Positions 54,846 to 63,838 of a stretch of DNA of 64,000 nucleotides are shown one piece after another. The stretch's first letter is position 1. Each line of letters opens with the position of its first letter. The stretch covers positions 3,680,001-3,744,000 of the forward strand of contig NZ_CP092968.1 of assembly GCF_027571405.1 (NCBI RefSeq), read 5' to 3'. This DNA comes from Methylocystis parvus OBBP (GTDB lineage: Bacteria > Pseudomonadota > Alphaproteobacteria > Rhizobiales > Beijerinckiaceae). Under the pieces are notes generated by a model. The model saw only the letters and a list, made by a program, of their open reading frames with translations, searched no databases and was not told the origin of the DNA. A program made the position numbers and the translations under genes.

Positions 54846-56195
54846 ATGTCGAGAATTGCGCGGTTGATCGGCGCGGGATTGATAGCGAGCGTCGTGATGG
54901 CCGGACCGTCAATGGCGCAGAACGTCCCCGTCGCCGCGCCTCCCCCGTCGCCTGCACCGTCGGCGCCTGCGCCGACAACGCCCGTTCCCGCTTCGCCGGC
55001 GGCGCCCGCCGCGCCGGCGCCAGTGGATGCGCCGGCGCCCGCGGCCGACGCCAGCGCCCCGGCGCCGAAGCCGAAGCCCAAACCAAAGCCCCCTGCGCCG
55101 CCGCGCGAAACGGCGCTCTCAGACGATCCCACGCCGGTGCTGCAACCGGAGACGTTCTTCACCACGTCGAAGGCTTCCGAGCGCTACGCCCAAATCGTCG
55201 ATCTCGGCGGCTGGCCGACGGTCGGCGTCGCGCTGAAAGCGGGCGCCAAAGGGGCGTCTGTCGTGGCGTTGCGCCGGCGCCTCGCGGCCGAGGACGACGC
55301 GCTGTCCGACACGCGCAAGCAGACATGGGACAATGATCTGACGGCCGCCGTGAAGCGGTTTCAGTTCCGCATGGGGCTGAAGCAGACGGGCGCCGTCGCC
55401 GGCGCCACGCTGAAAGCGCTCGACGTGCCGGCGAATGTGCGTTTCCGTCAGCTCGCCTCCAGCGCTCAGCGCCTGGCGGGTCTCGATTTCCCCTTCGGCG
55501 ACCGCTATATCGTCGTCAATATCCCTTCGACCGCCGTCGACACCGTCGAAAATGACCGCGTCGTTCGGCGCTATGTCGCGATCGTCGGCGATCCCGAGCA
55601 TCATTCGCCGGAAGTGCAGGCGAAGGTCGTCGCGGTGAACATCAATCCGACATGGACCGTGCCGACCTCGATCATCAAGAACGAGATCGCGCCGCATATG
55701 GTCAAGGACCCGGGCTATCTCACGCGCCAGCGCATCCGCGTGCTCAACAACAAGGGCGAGGAAGTCGATCCGCGCTCGATCAACTGGGCCGGCGAGAAGG
55801 CGGTGAACTACACGCTGCGGCAGGATTCCGGCGCAGGCAATTCGCTGGGCTCGATCCGCATTTCGATGCCGAACCCGCATTCGGTCTATATGCACGACAC
55901 GCCGTCGCGCAATCTCTTCGCCAACGATTATCGCTTCCTCTCGCATGGCTGCGTGCGGGTGCAGGGCGTGATCGACCTCGCCGCGTGGATTCTCGACGGC
56001 GCCAGCGGCCCGATCGTGTCAAAGGAGCAGATCAACGCGAAGATCGCGACCGGCGAACGCGAAGAGGTGAAGCTCGCCAAGCCCGTGCCGGTTGTGTGGG
56101 TCTATATGACGGGCTGGGCGTCGGCGGACGGGACGGTGCATTTCCGCGATGACGTGTACCATCTCGACGAGGTGGGAGGGGAAGCGACGCAATAG
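54846..56195 (+). CDS. Exported L,D-transpeptidase with peptidoglycan-binding domain (YcbB-like)
   Basis: From the ATG at 54846 (GGAAG upstream) the 449-residue protein has a signal peptide ending SMAQ, a proline/alanine/lysine-rich spacer (about 27-90), a helical peptidoglycan-binding region (about 140-205) and a YkuD catalytic domain. The nucleophile is Cys369 in LSHGCVRVQ, with His in YMHDTPS. It makes 3-3 peptidoglycan cross-links in the periplasm. It ends 5 bp before the convergent acetyltransferase. Confidence 0.88.
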   Translation: MSRIARLIGAGLIASVVMAGPSMAQNVPVAAPPPSPAPSAPAPTTPVPASPAAPAAPAPVDAPAPAADASAPAPKPKPKPKPPAPPRETALSDDPTPVLQPETFFTTSKASERYAQIVDLGGWPTVGVALKAGAKGASVVALRRRLAAEDDALSDTRKQTWDNDLTAAVKRFQFRMGLKQTGAVAGATLKALDVPANVRFRQLASSAQRLAGLDFPFGDRYIVVNIPSTAVDTVENDRVVRRYVAIVGDPEHHSPEVQAKVVAVNINPTWTVPTSIIKNEIAPHMVKDPGYLTRQRIRVLNNKGEEVDPRSINWAGEKAVNYTLRQDSGAGNSLGSIRISMPNPHSVYMHDTPSRNLFANDYRFLSHGCVRVQGVIDLAAWILDGASGPIVSKEQINAKIATGEREEVKLAKPVPVVWVYMTGWASADGTVHFRDDVYHLDEVGGEATQ

Positions 56196-56200
56196 CGCGT

Positions 56201-56641
56201 CTATAGCTTCAGGCGGTAGCGCACGAAATCGTCGGCGGGGACGAAAAGGTCGTAAAGTCGACGCGCTTGCGCATTGCCCGCTTTGGTGTGCCAGTAAAGA
56301 CGCGACCACCCCTTTTCGCGGCCGAGCTCCACGAGATCCTCAATCAGCGCTTTGCCGAGCCCTTTCCTGCGGCAGGCCGGATCGACGAACAGGTCTTCAA
56401 GATAGCAGACCGGAGCGATCGACCAGCTGCAGGCGTGCAGGATCGAGATGGAAAAACCGGCGACGCGGCCGTCGACCTCTACGACGCGTCCGATCATCGG
56501 CGCGCTCGGGTCCAGCAATCCGTTGAAGGTATGCGCCGTGACGTCCGGGGGCAGGACTGTTTCGTAGAACGCGTTGTAGCCGGCCCAAAGCGCCCGCCAC
56601 GCCTGCGCGTCCTGTTCGCTTATGTCCCTGACGATCGTCAT
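56201..56641 (-). CDS. GNAT-family N-acetyltransferase
   Basis: A GCN5-related acetyltransferase (146 aa) with the acetyl-CoA-binding motif VDPACRRKGLGKALIEDL and the later WSRLYWHTKAGNAQARRLYD helix. The ATG at 56641 overlaps the permease stop (ATGA), so it is translationally coupled to the ABC transporter. Substrate unknown. Confidence 0.83.
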   Translation of the reverse strand: MTIVRDISEQDAQAWRALWAGYNAFYETVLPPDVTAHTFNGLLDPSAPMIGRVVEVDGRVAGFSISILHACSWSIAPVCYLEDLFVDPACRRKGLGKALIEDLVELGREKGWSRLYWHTKAGNAQARRLYDLFVPADDFVRYRLKL

Positions 56642-57417
56642 TCTCCACACTCCCGCGCGCTTTCATGCCATCCGCGCAGCAAGTAATGAGATAGCGCCGC
56701 CAGCGCGCCGTAGATCGCCAGTCCCGCCGCCGAGATCAGAGCGAGCGCGGCGAACATGCGAGGAATGTCCAGCCGGAAGCCCGCTTCCACGATGCGATAG
56801 GCGAGGCCCGTTCCCTGACCCGACGCGCCCGCCGCCAATTCCGCGACGATGGCGCCGACGAGCGACAGGCCGCCGCCGATACGCAGGCCCGTGAGAAATT
56901 GCGGCAGCGCCGCCGGCAGTCGCAAATAGACGAGTTTTTGCCAGGCCGAGGCGCGATAAAGGTCGAAAAGGTCGCGTAATGCGTAGTCGACCGAGGCGAG
57001 GCCGAGCGCCGTATTCGAGAGGATCGGAAAGAATGCGACGAGAAAGGCGCAGACCAGCACGGCGTTTTCCGGCTGCATATAAACAAGGAGAAGCGGCGCG
57101 ATGGCGATGATCGGCGTCACCTGCAGAATGACCGCGAAGGGCAGAAGGGCGCGCTCCAGCCACTTCGACTGCGCCAGCAGCAAAGCGAGCGCGACGCCGC
57201 AGATGACGGCGATGAGCAGCGCTTTCAGCGTCACGCCCAGCGTCGCGAGGAGCGAAGAGAAGAGCAGATCGCGATCTTCGATCAGCTTCGCGAAGATTGC
57301 GCTGGGAGCCGGCAGCACATAAGGCGGGATCGCCTTCCAGGCGACGATCCCTTCCCAAATTACGAGCGCCGCCGCGAAAACGGCGAGGGGGACCGCGATG
57401 TCGCGCAGCTTCGTCAA
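56638..57417 (-). CDS. ABC transporter permease (SsuC/ThiX-like)
   Basis: An about six-helix inner-membrane permease of the sulfonate/taurine/thiamine-precursor type, with the EAA-like loop RASAWQKLVYLRLPAALPQFLTGLRIG. The TTG at 57417 overlaps the ATPase stop (TTGA) and has GGGAGAGG 4 bp upstream, so I prefer it to the ATG at 57465, which would overlap the ATPase by 52 bp. 259 aa. Confidence 0.82.
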   Translation of the reverse strand: MTKLRDIAVPLAVFAAALVIWEGIVAWKAIPPYVLPAPSAIFAKLIEDRDLLFSSLLATLGVTLKALLIAVICGVALALLLAQSKWLERALLPFAVILQVTPIIAIAPLLLVYMQPENAVLVCAFLVAFFPILSNTALGLASVDYALRDLFDLYRASAWQKLVYLRLPAALPQFLTGLRIGGGLSLVGAIVAELAAGASGQGTGLAYRIVEAGFRLDIPRMFAALALISAAGLAIYGALAALSHYLLRGWHESARECGE

Positions 57418-58172
57418 GCGGCCTCTCCCGTGGCCTTGCGCAGCGCGTGGGAGGCGCGGCGGCATATGTCGGAAAAGACGGCGCTGGTGCGGAAGTCCGC
57501 GTCGCGGACGAGCCCCGGGTCGATCGCGATCTCGTCGACGATGCGCCCGCGCGGCTTCGACATCACGATGATGCGCGTCGAAAGAAAGGCGCTCTCGAAG
57601 ATGGAATGGGTGACGAAGACGATGGTCGCCTGAAGATCCTGTTTGAGCGTGACGAGATCGTCATTGAGCTTGAAGCGCGTCACTTCGTCGAGCGCGGCGA
57701 AAGGCTCGTCCATCAAAAGAAGCGAAGGTTTGGTGACGAGGGCGCGGGCGATGGCGCAGCGCATCTTCATGCCGCCGGAAAGTTCGCGCGGCAAAGCGGA
57801 TGCAAACTCGGATAGTCCGACGCGCGCGAGCGCGTCCTCGATGCGCGGAACGGCCTCCGTGCGGCCCGCGCCCGCGAGCCGCAGCGGCAAATAGACATTG
57901 TCGAAAACGCTCGCCCAGGGCAGCAGCGTCGGGTCCTGAAAGACGAAGCCGATATTCTTGCGCGCCATGGGATCGTCCCAGCTGATCGCGCCGCCGCTCG
58001 GCTTGGCGAGGCCCGAAATGAGCCGCAGCACGGTCGACTTGCCGCAGCCGGAAGGGCCGAGCAGCGTCAGCGCCTCGCCCCGGCGCACGTCGAGGTCGAC
58101 GCCCGACAGCGCGGTGACGCCGCTGGGGAAAGTCTTGGAGACGGCGTGCAGGGAGACGAGGGGGCTAGCCAT
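57414..58172 (-). CDS. ABC transporter ATP-binding protein
   Basis: The nucleotide-binding subunit has Walker A GPSGCGKST, signature LSGGM, Walker B LLLMDEP and the H-loop VTHSIFE. The sequence is closest to the SsuB/TauB/ThiZ group. The ATG at 58172 with GGGAG upstream gives 252 aa; the frame is open to 58226. Confidence 0.88.
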   Translation of the reverse strand: MASPLVSLHAVSKTFPSGVTALSGVDLDVRRGEALTLLGPSGCGKSTVLRLISGLAKPSGGAISWDDPMARKNIGFVFQDPTLLPWASVFDNVYLPLRLAGAGRTEAVPRIEDALARVGLSEFASALPRELSGGMKMRCAIARALVTKPSLLLMDEPFAALDEVTRFKLNDDLVTLKQDLQATIVFVTHSIFESAFLSTRIIVMSKPRGRIVDEIAIDPGLVRDADFRTSAVFSDICRRASHALRKATGEAA

Positions 58173-58238
58173 GGACGTCTCCCGTCGCGACGGCTCGGAA
58201 TCGCTTCTTCGCCGCGCGCCTCGCAAAAACGGCTGCGA

Positions 58239-59225
58239 TCACCGCCGCAGCTCCATCCCGACCTTCTTGCCGATGAAGCGAAGCGTGTAACCCTTCCTGT
58301 AATCCAGCTCCGCTGGAACGACGCCAGCTTTCGAAATCTTGTCGAAGAAGCTTGTCATCCGCGCGTCGGTCATGGCGCCGATGCCGAGCGCCAGCGCGTC
58401 GCCTGAATCCACAATGCCGCGCTCCTTCATTTTTGCGAGCGAGAAGGCGAGCTGGGCGTCCGTCATTTCCGGATTGTCGCGCTTGATCGCCGCATTGGCG
58501 GCGGCGTTGTCGCCATAGAGGTAAGCGTACCAGCCGATGATCGACGCATCGACGAAACGCTGCACGAGGTCGAGCTTCTTGTCGATCGTCTCGGCGCGCG
58601 TCTCGATCGTCGTCGAATAGCTGTCATAGCCATAATCCGCGAGCAGAAAGACATTCGGCCTGAAGCCGGCTTTTTGTTCGATGGCGTAGGGCTCGGAGGT
58701 CAATATGCCTTCCTGCACGGACTTCTTGTCCGCGATAAAAGGCGCGGAATTGAAGCCGTAAGGTTTCGCCTTCTCATCCTTGAAGCCGTAGCTCTGTTTG
58801 AGCCATTGCCAGACCGAGGCGCGGAAATCGCTTGCGATGAAGACGGTCGCGCTCGGCAGATCCTCGAAACGGTCGAGCCCTTCGCCGGGATGCGACATGA
58901 AGACCGCCGGCTCGATCTGGAACATGCTCGCCACCGTGACGACGGGGACGTTCTGCTGCACGGATTCGAACATCTGGATCGTATTCGCGCCCATGGCGAA
59001 ATCCACCCGGCCCGCGGCGAGCAGCAGCCGCGCATTGATCTGCGGCCCGCCCTGCTGGATCGTGACGTCGAGACCGTAACGGGCGTAGGTGCCGTCGACG
59101 AGGGCCTGATAGAACCCGCCATGTTCGGCCTGCGCGCGCCAGTTCGTCGCGAAGGTCGCTTTCTCCAGGGCGAAAGCGGGGAGGGCGACGACCGCGAAGA
59201 AAGTAACAAGGCTGCAACGAAACAT
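58239..59225 (-). CDS. ABC transporter substrate-binding protein, NMT1/THI5-like
   Basis: A periplasmic binding protein with a signal peptide (from the ATG at 59225) and THI5/NMT1-like sequence: ATFATNWRAQAEHGGFYQALVDGTYARYGLDV, then GGPQINARLLLAAGRVDFAMG. Such proteins bind thiamine pyrimidine precursors or related small ligands, but no TPP riboswitch fits in the 48-bp gap upstream, so the ligand is open. 328 aa. Confidence 0.8.
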   Translation of the reverse strand: MFRCSLVTFFAVVALPAFALEKATFATNWRAQAEHGGFYQALVDGTYARYGLDVTIQQGGPQINARLLLAAGRVDFAMGANTIQMFESVQQNVPVVTVASMFQIEPAVFMSHPGEGLDRFEDLPSATVFIASDFRASVWQWLKQSYGFKDEKAKPYGFNSAPFIADKKSVQEGILTSEPYAIEQKAGFRPNVFLLADYGYDSYSTTIETRAETIDKKLDLVQRFVDASIIGWYAYLYGDNAAANAAIKRDNPEMTDAQLAFSLAKMKERGIVDSGDALALGIGAMTDARMTSFFDKISKAGVVPAELDYRKGYTLRFIGKKVGMELRR

Positions 59226-59273
59226 GCTGTGCGCGCTCCTCTCGGACGCGCGAAGCATACACGATTTCCCTTG

Positions 59274-60605
59274 TCAGATGCCGCTGGATTTGGACGAGAA
59301 GTGGAACTTCTCCGCCAGCATGGGCGGCGCGGCCGCAGCGCCGCCGCCCACAGCGCGCCAGACGCGCTCCGTCTTGCCGAGGGCGGCTATATTGGCGAAA
59401 AGCTCGCCCAGCCGCTGGTTGAAGCGCATATTGCGCACTGGCGCGGTGACGCGGCCATTCTCGATCAGGAAATTGCCGTCTCGCGTGAGGCCGGTGAGCA
59501 GCAGGCTTTTCGGCTCGACCATATTCTCGTACCAGATGCGCGTGACGAGGACGCCGCGCTTCACCGAGCGGATCAGGTCGTCGAGCGACGTCTCGCCGCC
59601 CTCGACGATGAAATTGCGCGCCGCCGGAACGGGCTCGGCGTCGGTCTTCCGCGCCCATGAGCGTGAGCGGTAGAGCGTCGACGCGGCGCCCCTGTCGATG
59701 AAAGCGCGGGCGCGATGCGGCACGCCTTCCCAGCCGACGCCGCCCTCCGGCGCCAGAGGGTCGGCGGGATCGACGCGGATGGTGAACTTCTCGTCGAAAA
59801 GCTTCTCGCCGATGAGCGCGCCGCCGCCCGGTCGCGCGAAGAAGCTGCGGCCTTCATCCGCCGCGCGCGCGTCCATCGCCATCATCACCCAGAAGGCGAG
59901 CTCCGCGACGGCGACAGGTTCGAGGATGACGGCGTAGTCGCCCGGCTCGAGATCGACAGGATCGACATTATAAGCCGCCTTGGCGCAGGCGCGCGCCGCG
60001 ATGGTCTCCGCGTCGAGCCGCGCGCCGAAAAACTCATGCGCGCCGGCCCAGCCGGACCATGTGTCGCTCTTGTTGCGCGCCGTGGCGGAAAGGTCGATCT
60101 CGCTTCTGCGCTCATAGGCGAAGAGGCCGTTGCTCGTCGCCAGCGCCTCGAAACGCCGTGTGCTCGAGGCGCAGCCGAATGTGTCGACATTCCTGCGCGC
60201 GCCCTCCTCGATCACGCGCCCCGCCTGCGCCGCCAGCGTGTCGAGTTTGAGCGAGGCGGCGTTGTCGTCGTAGCGCGCGGAGGCGTCATACTCCTGGGGA
60301 CCGAGCGGCGCGACATAGTCGGGATCGACGGGGAGCATGCGCGCGATTTCTTCCGAACGCGCGCGCGCGGCGGCCAGCGCCGTCTCGTCGATGCTCGCCG
60401 TCGTCACCGAGCCGACGCGCCCGCCAATGTGGGATGAGACGCGCACCGTCGTCTCCGACGTCGCAATATTGGTCGTCGCGCCGCCGCGCGCGAAACGCAG
60501 GCTGTAATCCTCGCCGCCGTCGATCTTCACCACGCAGGCGTCGGCGTTGGAGCCTGCGATGATCTTTTTGGCGATGGATTTTACGTCGTCAGAGGAAAGA
60601 AACAT
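59274..60605 (-). CDS. pmbA: TldE/PmbA-family metalloprotease subunit
   Basis: A 443-residue member of the TldD/PmbA family without a HExxxH motif, which identifies it as the non-catalytic TldE/PmbA-type partner. Recognisable are the N-terminal SLRFARGGATTNIATSE region and the C-terminal FIVEGGETSLDDLIRSVKRGVLV. With TldD it would form a heterodimeric protease that degrades unfolded or modified peptides. It starts 4 bp after the TldD stop. Confidence 0.85.
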   Translation of the reverse strand: MFLSSDDVKSIAKKIIAGSNADACVVKIDGGEDYSLRFARGGATTNIATSETTVRVSSHIGGRVGSVTTASIDETALAAARARSEEIARMLPVDPDYVAPLGPQEYDASARYDDNAASLKLDTLAAQAGRVIEEGARRNVDTFGCASSTRRFEALATSNGLFAYERRSEIDLSATARNKSDTWSGWAGAHEFFGARLDAETIAARACAKAAYNVDPVDLEPGDYAVILEPVAVAELAFWVMMAMDARAADEGRSFFARPGGGALIGEKLFDEKFTIRVDPADPLAPEGGVGWEGVPHRARAFIDRGAASTLYRSRSWARKTDAEPVPAARNFIVEGGETSLDDLIRSVKRGVLVTRIWYENMVEPKSLLLTGLTRDGNFLIENGRVTAPVRNMRFNQRLGELFANIAALGKTERVWRAVGGGAAAAPPMLAEKFHFSSKSSGI

Positions 60606-60609
60606 TCGC

Positions 60610-62154
60610 TCAAACGCCGCCGCTCGTGTTCAGCACGCGCACGTTACGGAAGCGCGCCAGCGGCGCGCCGTGCGAAACGGGCGCGACCTGCACGGGCTCC
60701 GCCTTGCCGCAGGTGAAGGTGCCGTCGAGATGATAGGTCGAAGCGTCGCCGAGGCCGTCCAGCGAGTTCCAGAAAGGAATCGTGCGGCTCTGATAAGCGA
60801 CGTCGCGCAGCATATCGCCGATCTCGCCGTTCTTGATCTCGTAGAAGAGCTGGCCGCCGAACTGGAAATTGTCGCGCTGCTGGTCGATGCTCCAGCTTCC
60901 CGCTCCGACGACGTAAATTCCGTTTTCGACGCCGCTCGCCAGATCGTCGAGCTTGCACGTATCGGGGTTCGGCGCGAGCGAGATGTTCGGCATGCGCTGA
61001 ATGGGAAAAGACGTCGGGCTGTCGGCGTAGGCGCACCCATTGGAGCCGGGCAGCCCGATATAATGCGCCTGTCCGAGCGCCATCTGGAAATTCTTGAAGA
61101 CGCCTTTCTCGACGATCTTGAATTCCGCCGAAGAGGCCGGCGCGCCATCGTCGTCATAGCCGATGGTCGAGAGCGCGCCCGGCTGCGAGCGGTCGGCGAC
61201 GATCGTCATGAGCTCGGAGCCGAAGCGCAGATTGCCCAGCATTGCGGGCTTCACGAAGCTCGTGCCTGCGAAATTGGCCTCCCAGCCGAGAACCCTGTCG
61301 AGCTCCGTCGAATGGCCGACCGTTTCGTGAATGGTGAGCCAGAGATTGGTCGGATCGAGGATGAGATCGTAGTCGCCGGCGACAACCGGCCGCGCTGAAA
61401 GCTTCTCGCGGGCCTGCCGTCCGGCGAGCGCCGCTTCTTCGAGAAGCCCGGCGCCCGTCACATATTCCCATCCCGCGCCGCGCGCGGGGGTGAGGCTGTC
61501 GCGAGACGCCATGCGCCCCGCGGCGCGATCGATGGCCGTCGCGGTGAAGGTCGGCTGCACGCGCGTGCGCGTCTGGCGGATTCGGGCGCCGAACGTGCTG
61601 GCGAAGAGCCGCTCCTCGCGGGCGATGCAGAGCAAAGCGGTGCAGAAGTCGGCGCCGTTGTCGCGGGCCGCCGCCGAGATGGCGAGCAACAGATCCGCTT
61701 TCTCGCGCGTCGAGATCGAGAAGGGATCGACGCCCATGGGCATGATCCACTCGGCCTCATGCGCGGGCAATTCTTCGAGCGCGATGGGCCGGCCCTGTAT
61801 CGGCCGGACGGCGCGGGCGTTCTCCAGAGCGCGCTCGACGCCTTCGGCGACGCTCGCGGCGTCGAGACGGCGCGCGCCGTAAAAGCCCCAGGAGCCGTCG
61901 AGCAGCACGCGCAGGCCGAAGCCGCGCGTGGAGCGCTCGTCGAATTGCTCCAGCCGGTCGTCCTTGGCGTAGGCGGTTTCCTTCAGCGTCTCGCCGAGGC
62001 GGATATCCGCATAGCTCGCGCCGGCGCGCCTGGCGGCCTGCAAAGCGAGGTCGGCGAGCGCGTCGAGCAGCGCGCGGTCGAGCGCAAAGCGACCGCCATC
62101 CGAGGCGGCGGAGCGTTCAGGCGCGTCCTTGAGAGGCGCGAATTTGGGCGCCAC
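60610..62154 (-). CDS. tldD: TldD-family metalloprotease
   Basis: The catalytic TldD-type subunit (514 aa) with the zinc motif HETVGH (His276, Glu277, His281) in LWLTIHETVGHSTELDRVLG. It is longer than E. coli TldD by some 30 residues. With the adjacent TldE-like protein it should form the TldD/E protease. Confidence 0.88.
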   Translation of the reverse strand: MAPKFAPLKDAPERSAASDGGRFALDRALLDALADLALQAARRAGASYADIRLGETLKETAYAKDDRLEQFDERSTRGFGLRVLLDGSWGFYGARRLDAASVAEGVERALENARAVRPIQGRPIALEELPAHEAEWIMPMGVDPFSISTREKADLLLAISAAARDNGADFCTALLCIAREERLFASTFGARIRQTRTRVQPTFTATAIDRAAGRMASRDSLTPARGAGWEYVTGAGLLEEAALAGRQAREKLSARPVVAGDYDLILDPTNLWLTIHETVGHSTELDRVLGWEANFAGTSFVKPAMLGNLRFGSELMTIVADRSQPGALSTIGYDDDGAPASSAEFKIVEKGVFKNFQMALGQAHYIGLPGSNGCAYADSPTSFPIQRMPNISLAPNPDTCKLDDLASGVENGIYVVGAGSWSIDQQRDNFQFGGQLFYEIKNGEIGDMLRDVAYQSRTIPFWNSLDGLGDASTYHLDGTFTCGKAEPVQVAPVSHGAPLARFRNVRVLNTSGGV

Positions 62155-62172
62155 TACGTATTCTCCCTAGAT

Positions 62173-62919
62173 TCAGTCGACTAATTTGAGCGCTCCGGAA
62201 GCGTTTGGCAAATCCGGCGCCAAAGCGGCGGGAGCGGCGCCGTTCGCCCGCCAGCCGCAAGCCGTCATGGCGTCGATCATATGGGCCGGCGCCGGCGCCT
62301 CGACATGGACGGGCCCCTTGCTCTCCTGCATCGGGATCGAGATCGCCCGCGCATGGAGATGCAGCGGCGGGGCGCCGTCGCGCCGGCCCGAGCCGTAAAT
62401 GGGATCGCCGAGAATCGGCCAGCCCATCGCTTGCGCGTGGACGCGGATCTGATGCGTCCGGCCGGTATGGGGCGTGAATTCGATGAAGGTCAGCGCTTTG
62501 TCGGGCGATCGGCCCAGCGCGCGCCAACTGGTGCGAGACGGCAGGCCCATCGGGTCAGGCTGCATCCACCAGCCGCGCGCGGCGTCGAGCCGGCCCAGCG
62601 CCAGATCGATCTCGCCTTCGTCCCCCGCCGGGGACCCTTCGACCACCGCCCAATAGGTTTTGGAGATTCGCCCCGATTTGAACAGCTTGCCGAGCCGCTC
62701 CAGCGCCTTGCGATGGCGGCCGAGCACGAGGCAGCCCGACGTGTCCTTGTCGAGCCGATGGGCGAGCGCGGGGGCGCGGGGCAGGCCAAAACGCAGTTGG
62801 TCGAAGGCGTCCTCGAGGCTCGGGCCGCCTTTCGGGCCGCGATGCACGGGGACGCCCGCCGGCTTGTCGATGACGAGCATCAGGCCGTCGCGGTGGAGGA
62901 GGCGGGAGAGAAGGTCCAT
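62173..62919 (-). CDS. RluA-family pseudouridine synthase
   Basis: An RluA-type RNA pseudouridine synthase (248 aa) with the catalytic motif HRLDKDTSGCLVLGR (Asp in HRLDKDTSG) and the TPHTGRTHQIRVHAQAMGWPILGDPIYG conserved block. No S4 domain is visible. Target uridine unknown. Confidence 0.88.
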   Translation of the reverse strand: MDLLSRLLHRDGLMLVIDKPAGVPVHRGPKGGPSLEDAFDQLRFGLPRAPALAHRLDKDTSGCLVLGRHRKALERLGKLFKSGRISKTYWAVVEGSPAGDEGEIDLALGRLDAARGWWMQPDPMGLPSRTSWRALGRSPDKALTFIEFTPHTGRTHQIRVHAQAMGWPILGDPIYGSGRRDGAPPLHLHARAISIPMQESKGPVHVEAPAPAHMIDAMTACGWRANGAAPAALAPDLPNASGALKLVD

Positions 62920-62931
62920 GCGGCGCTTATA

Positions 62932-63768
62932 TCAGGACGCGCTTTTCTTGCGTGAGGCGACTTTGTCGGAGAGCGACATGGCGGAGCCGATGAACCGCCC
63001 ATATCTGTGCAGCCACTCGTCGGTCAAATGCACGCCGTCGAATTCGTAATATTCCTCGTGGCCGTCGAATTTGTCGATGAAATTGTCGAATTCCATCACG
63101 TTCATATCGGGATAGTCGCGCCACAGCGCGACGCGATAAACGTCGTTCACCTGCAAATTGCAGCCGTCGTAAACGCAGCGCAGGACGTTGCGCTTCATGC
63201 GGCTGAAGAGGTTCGGCGGCTTGAACCAGCGTTCGTTGACGCGCGGAATGGAGATGACTTCGACATCCTCCACGTCAGAAAAATAATCGACGAGCTTCTT
63301 CGTGTATTGGACATAGGCGAAAGCGCCGATATGCTGAATCTCATCATTGACGCCGTTCATGATGACGACCTTGTGCGGCGTCTCTCCCTGAAAGAGATTG
63401 TATAGTTTGTAGCGCGGGTAGTTCTCGCGGAGCTCCGAATAGAGAAGACGCGAATTGCGCCCATTGAAGCCGACGCTGCAGGCGACGACGCCCCTGCCTC
63501 CAAGCCGCGCCGAGACCGCTTTGGGAAGCTCCGGAAAGATCTTGCCGTCGGAGGCCCAGGACTCCCCGATGACGAGGATGCGATAAGCGTCCGGGCCGAG
63601 ATTGACTTCCGAGCAGGCGACCGAGGGCGCGTCCGTCCGTTTGAGCGTCAGAAGGGTCAGGCCCGTCGTCACGAAGAGAACGAAAAAGGCGCGCCGCAGA
63701 TGCGGCAGCAGTACGGTAAATCCCTGCTTTATCACCGTAACGTCCCGTTCCCCTGTCGCGTCGCGCAA
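62932..63768 (-). CDS. Membrane-anchored SGNH-hydrolase-like protein
   Basis: One membrane helix (about residues 27-42) is followed by an SGNH/GDSL-like domain. Ser70 in VIGESWASDG (GES instead of GDS), NGVND and DGVHLTDEW match blocks I, III and V. A catalytic role on acetylated sugars is likely but unproven. The acyltransferase gene ends 70 bp upstream on the same strand, resembling split AT3-SGNH systems that O-acetylate surface polysaccharides. Confidence 0.6.
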   Translation of the reverse strand: MRDATGERDVTVIKQGFTVLLPHLRRAFFVLFVTTGLTLLTLKRTDAPSVACSEVNLGPDAYRILVIGESWASDGKIFPELPKAVSARLGGRGVVACSVGFNGRNSRLLYSELRENYPRYKLYNLFQGETPHKVVIMNGVNDEIQHIGAFAYVQYTKKLVDYFSDVEDVEVISIPRVNERWFKPPNLFSRMKRNVLRCVYDGCNLQVNDVYRVALWRDYPDMNVMEFDNFIDKFDGHEEYYEFDGVHLTDEWLHRYGRFIGSAMSLSDKVASRKKSAS

Positions 63769-63838
63769 TCGGCGCGCGAACGGGGCGGACGCTATCAGTT
63801 TCGCCGGGCGGCGCCCATAGGACGGGCGCTATATCGGC

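Noticed and set aside
59226..59273. TPP riboswitch before the THI5-like binding protein
   Set aside because: The gap is only 48 bp, too short for the conserved thi-box structure.
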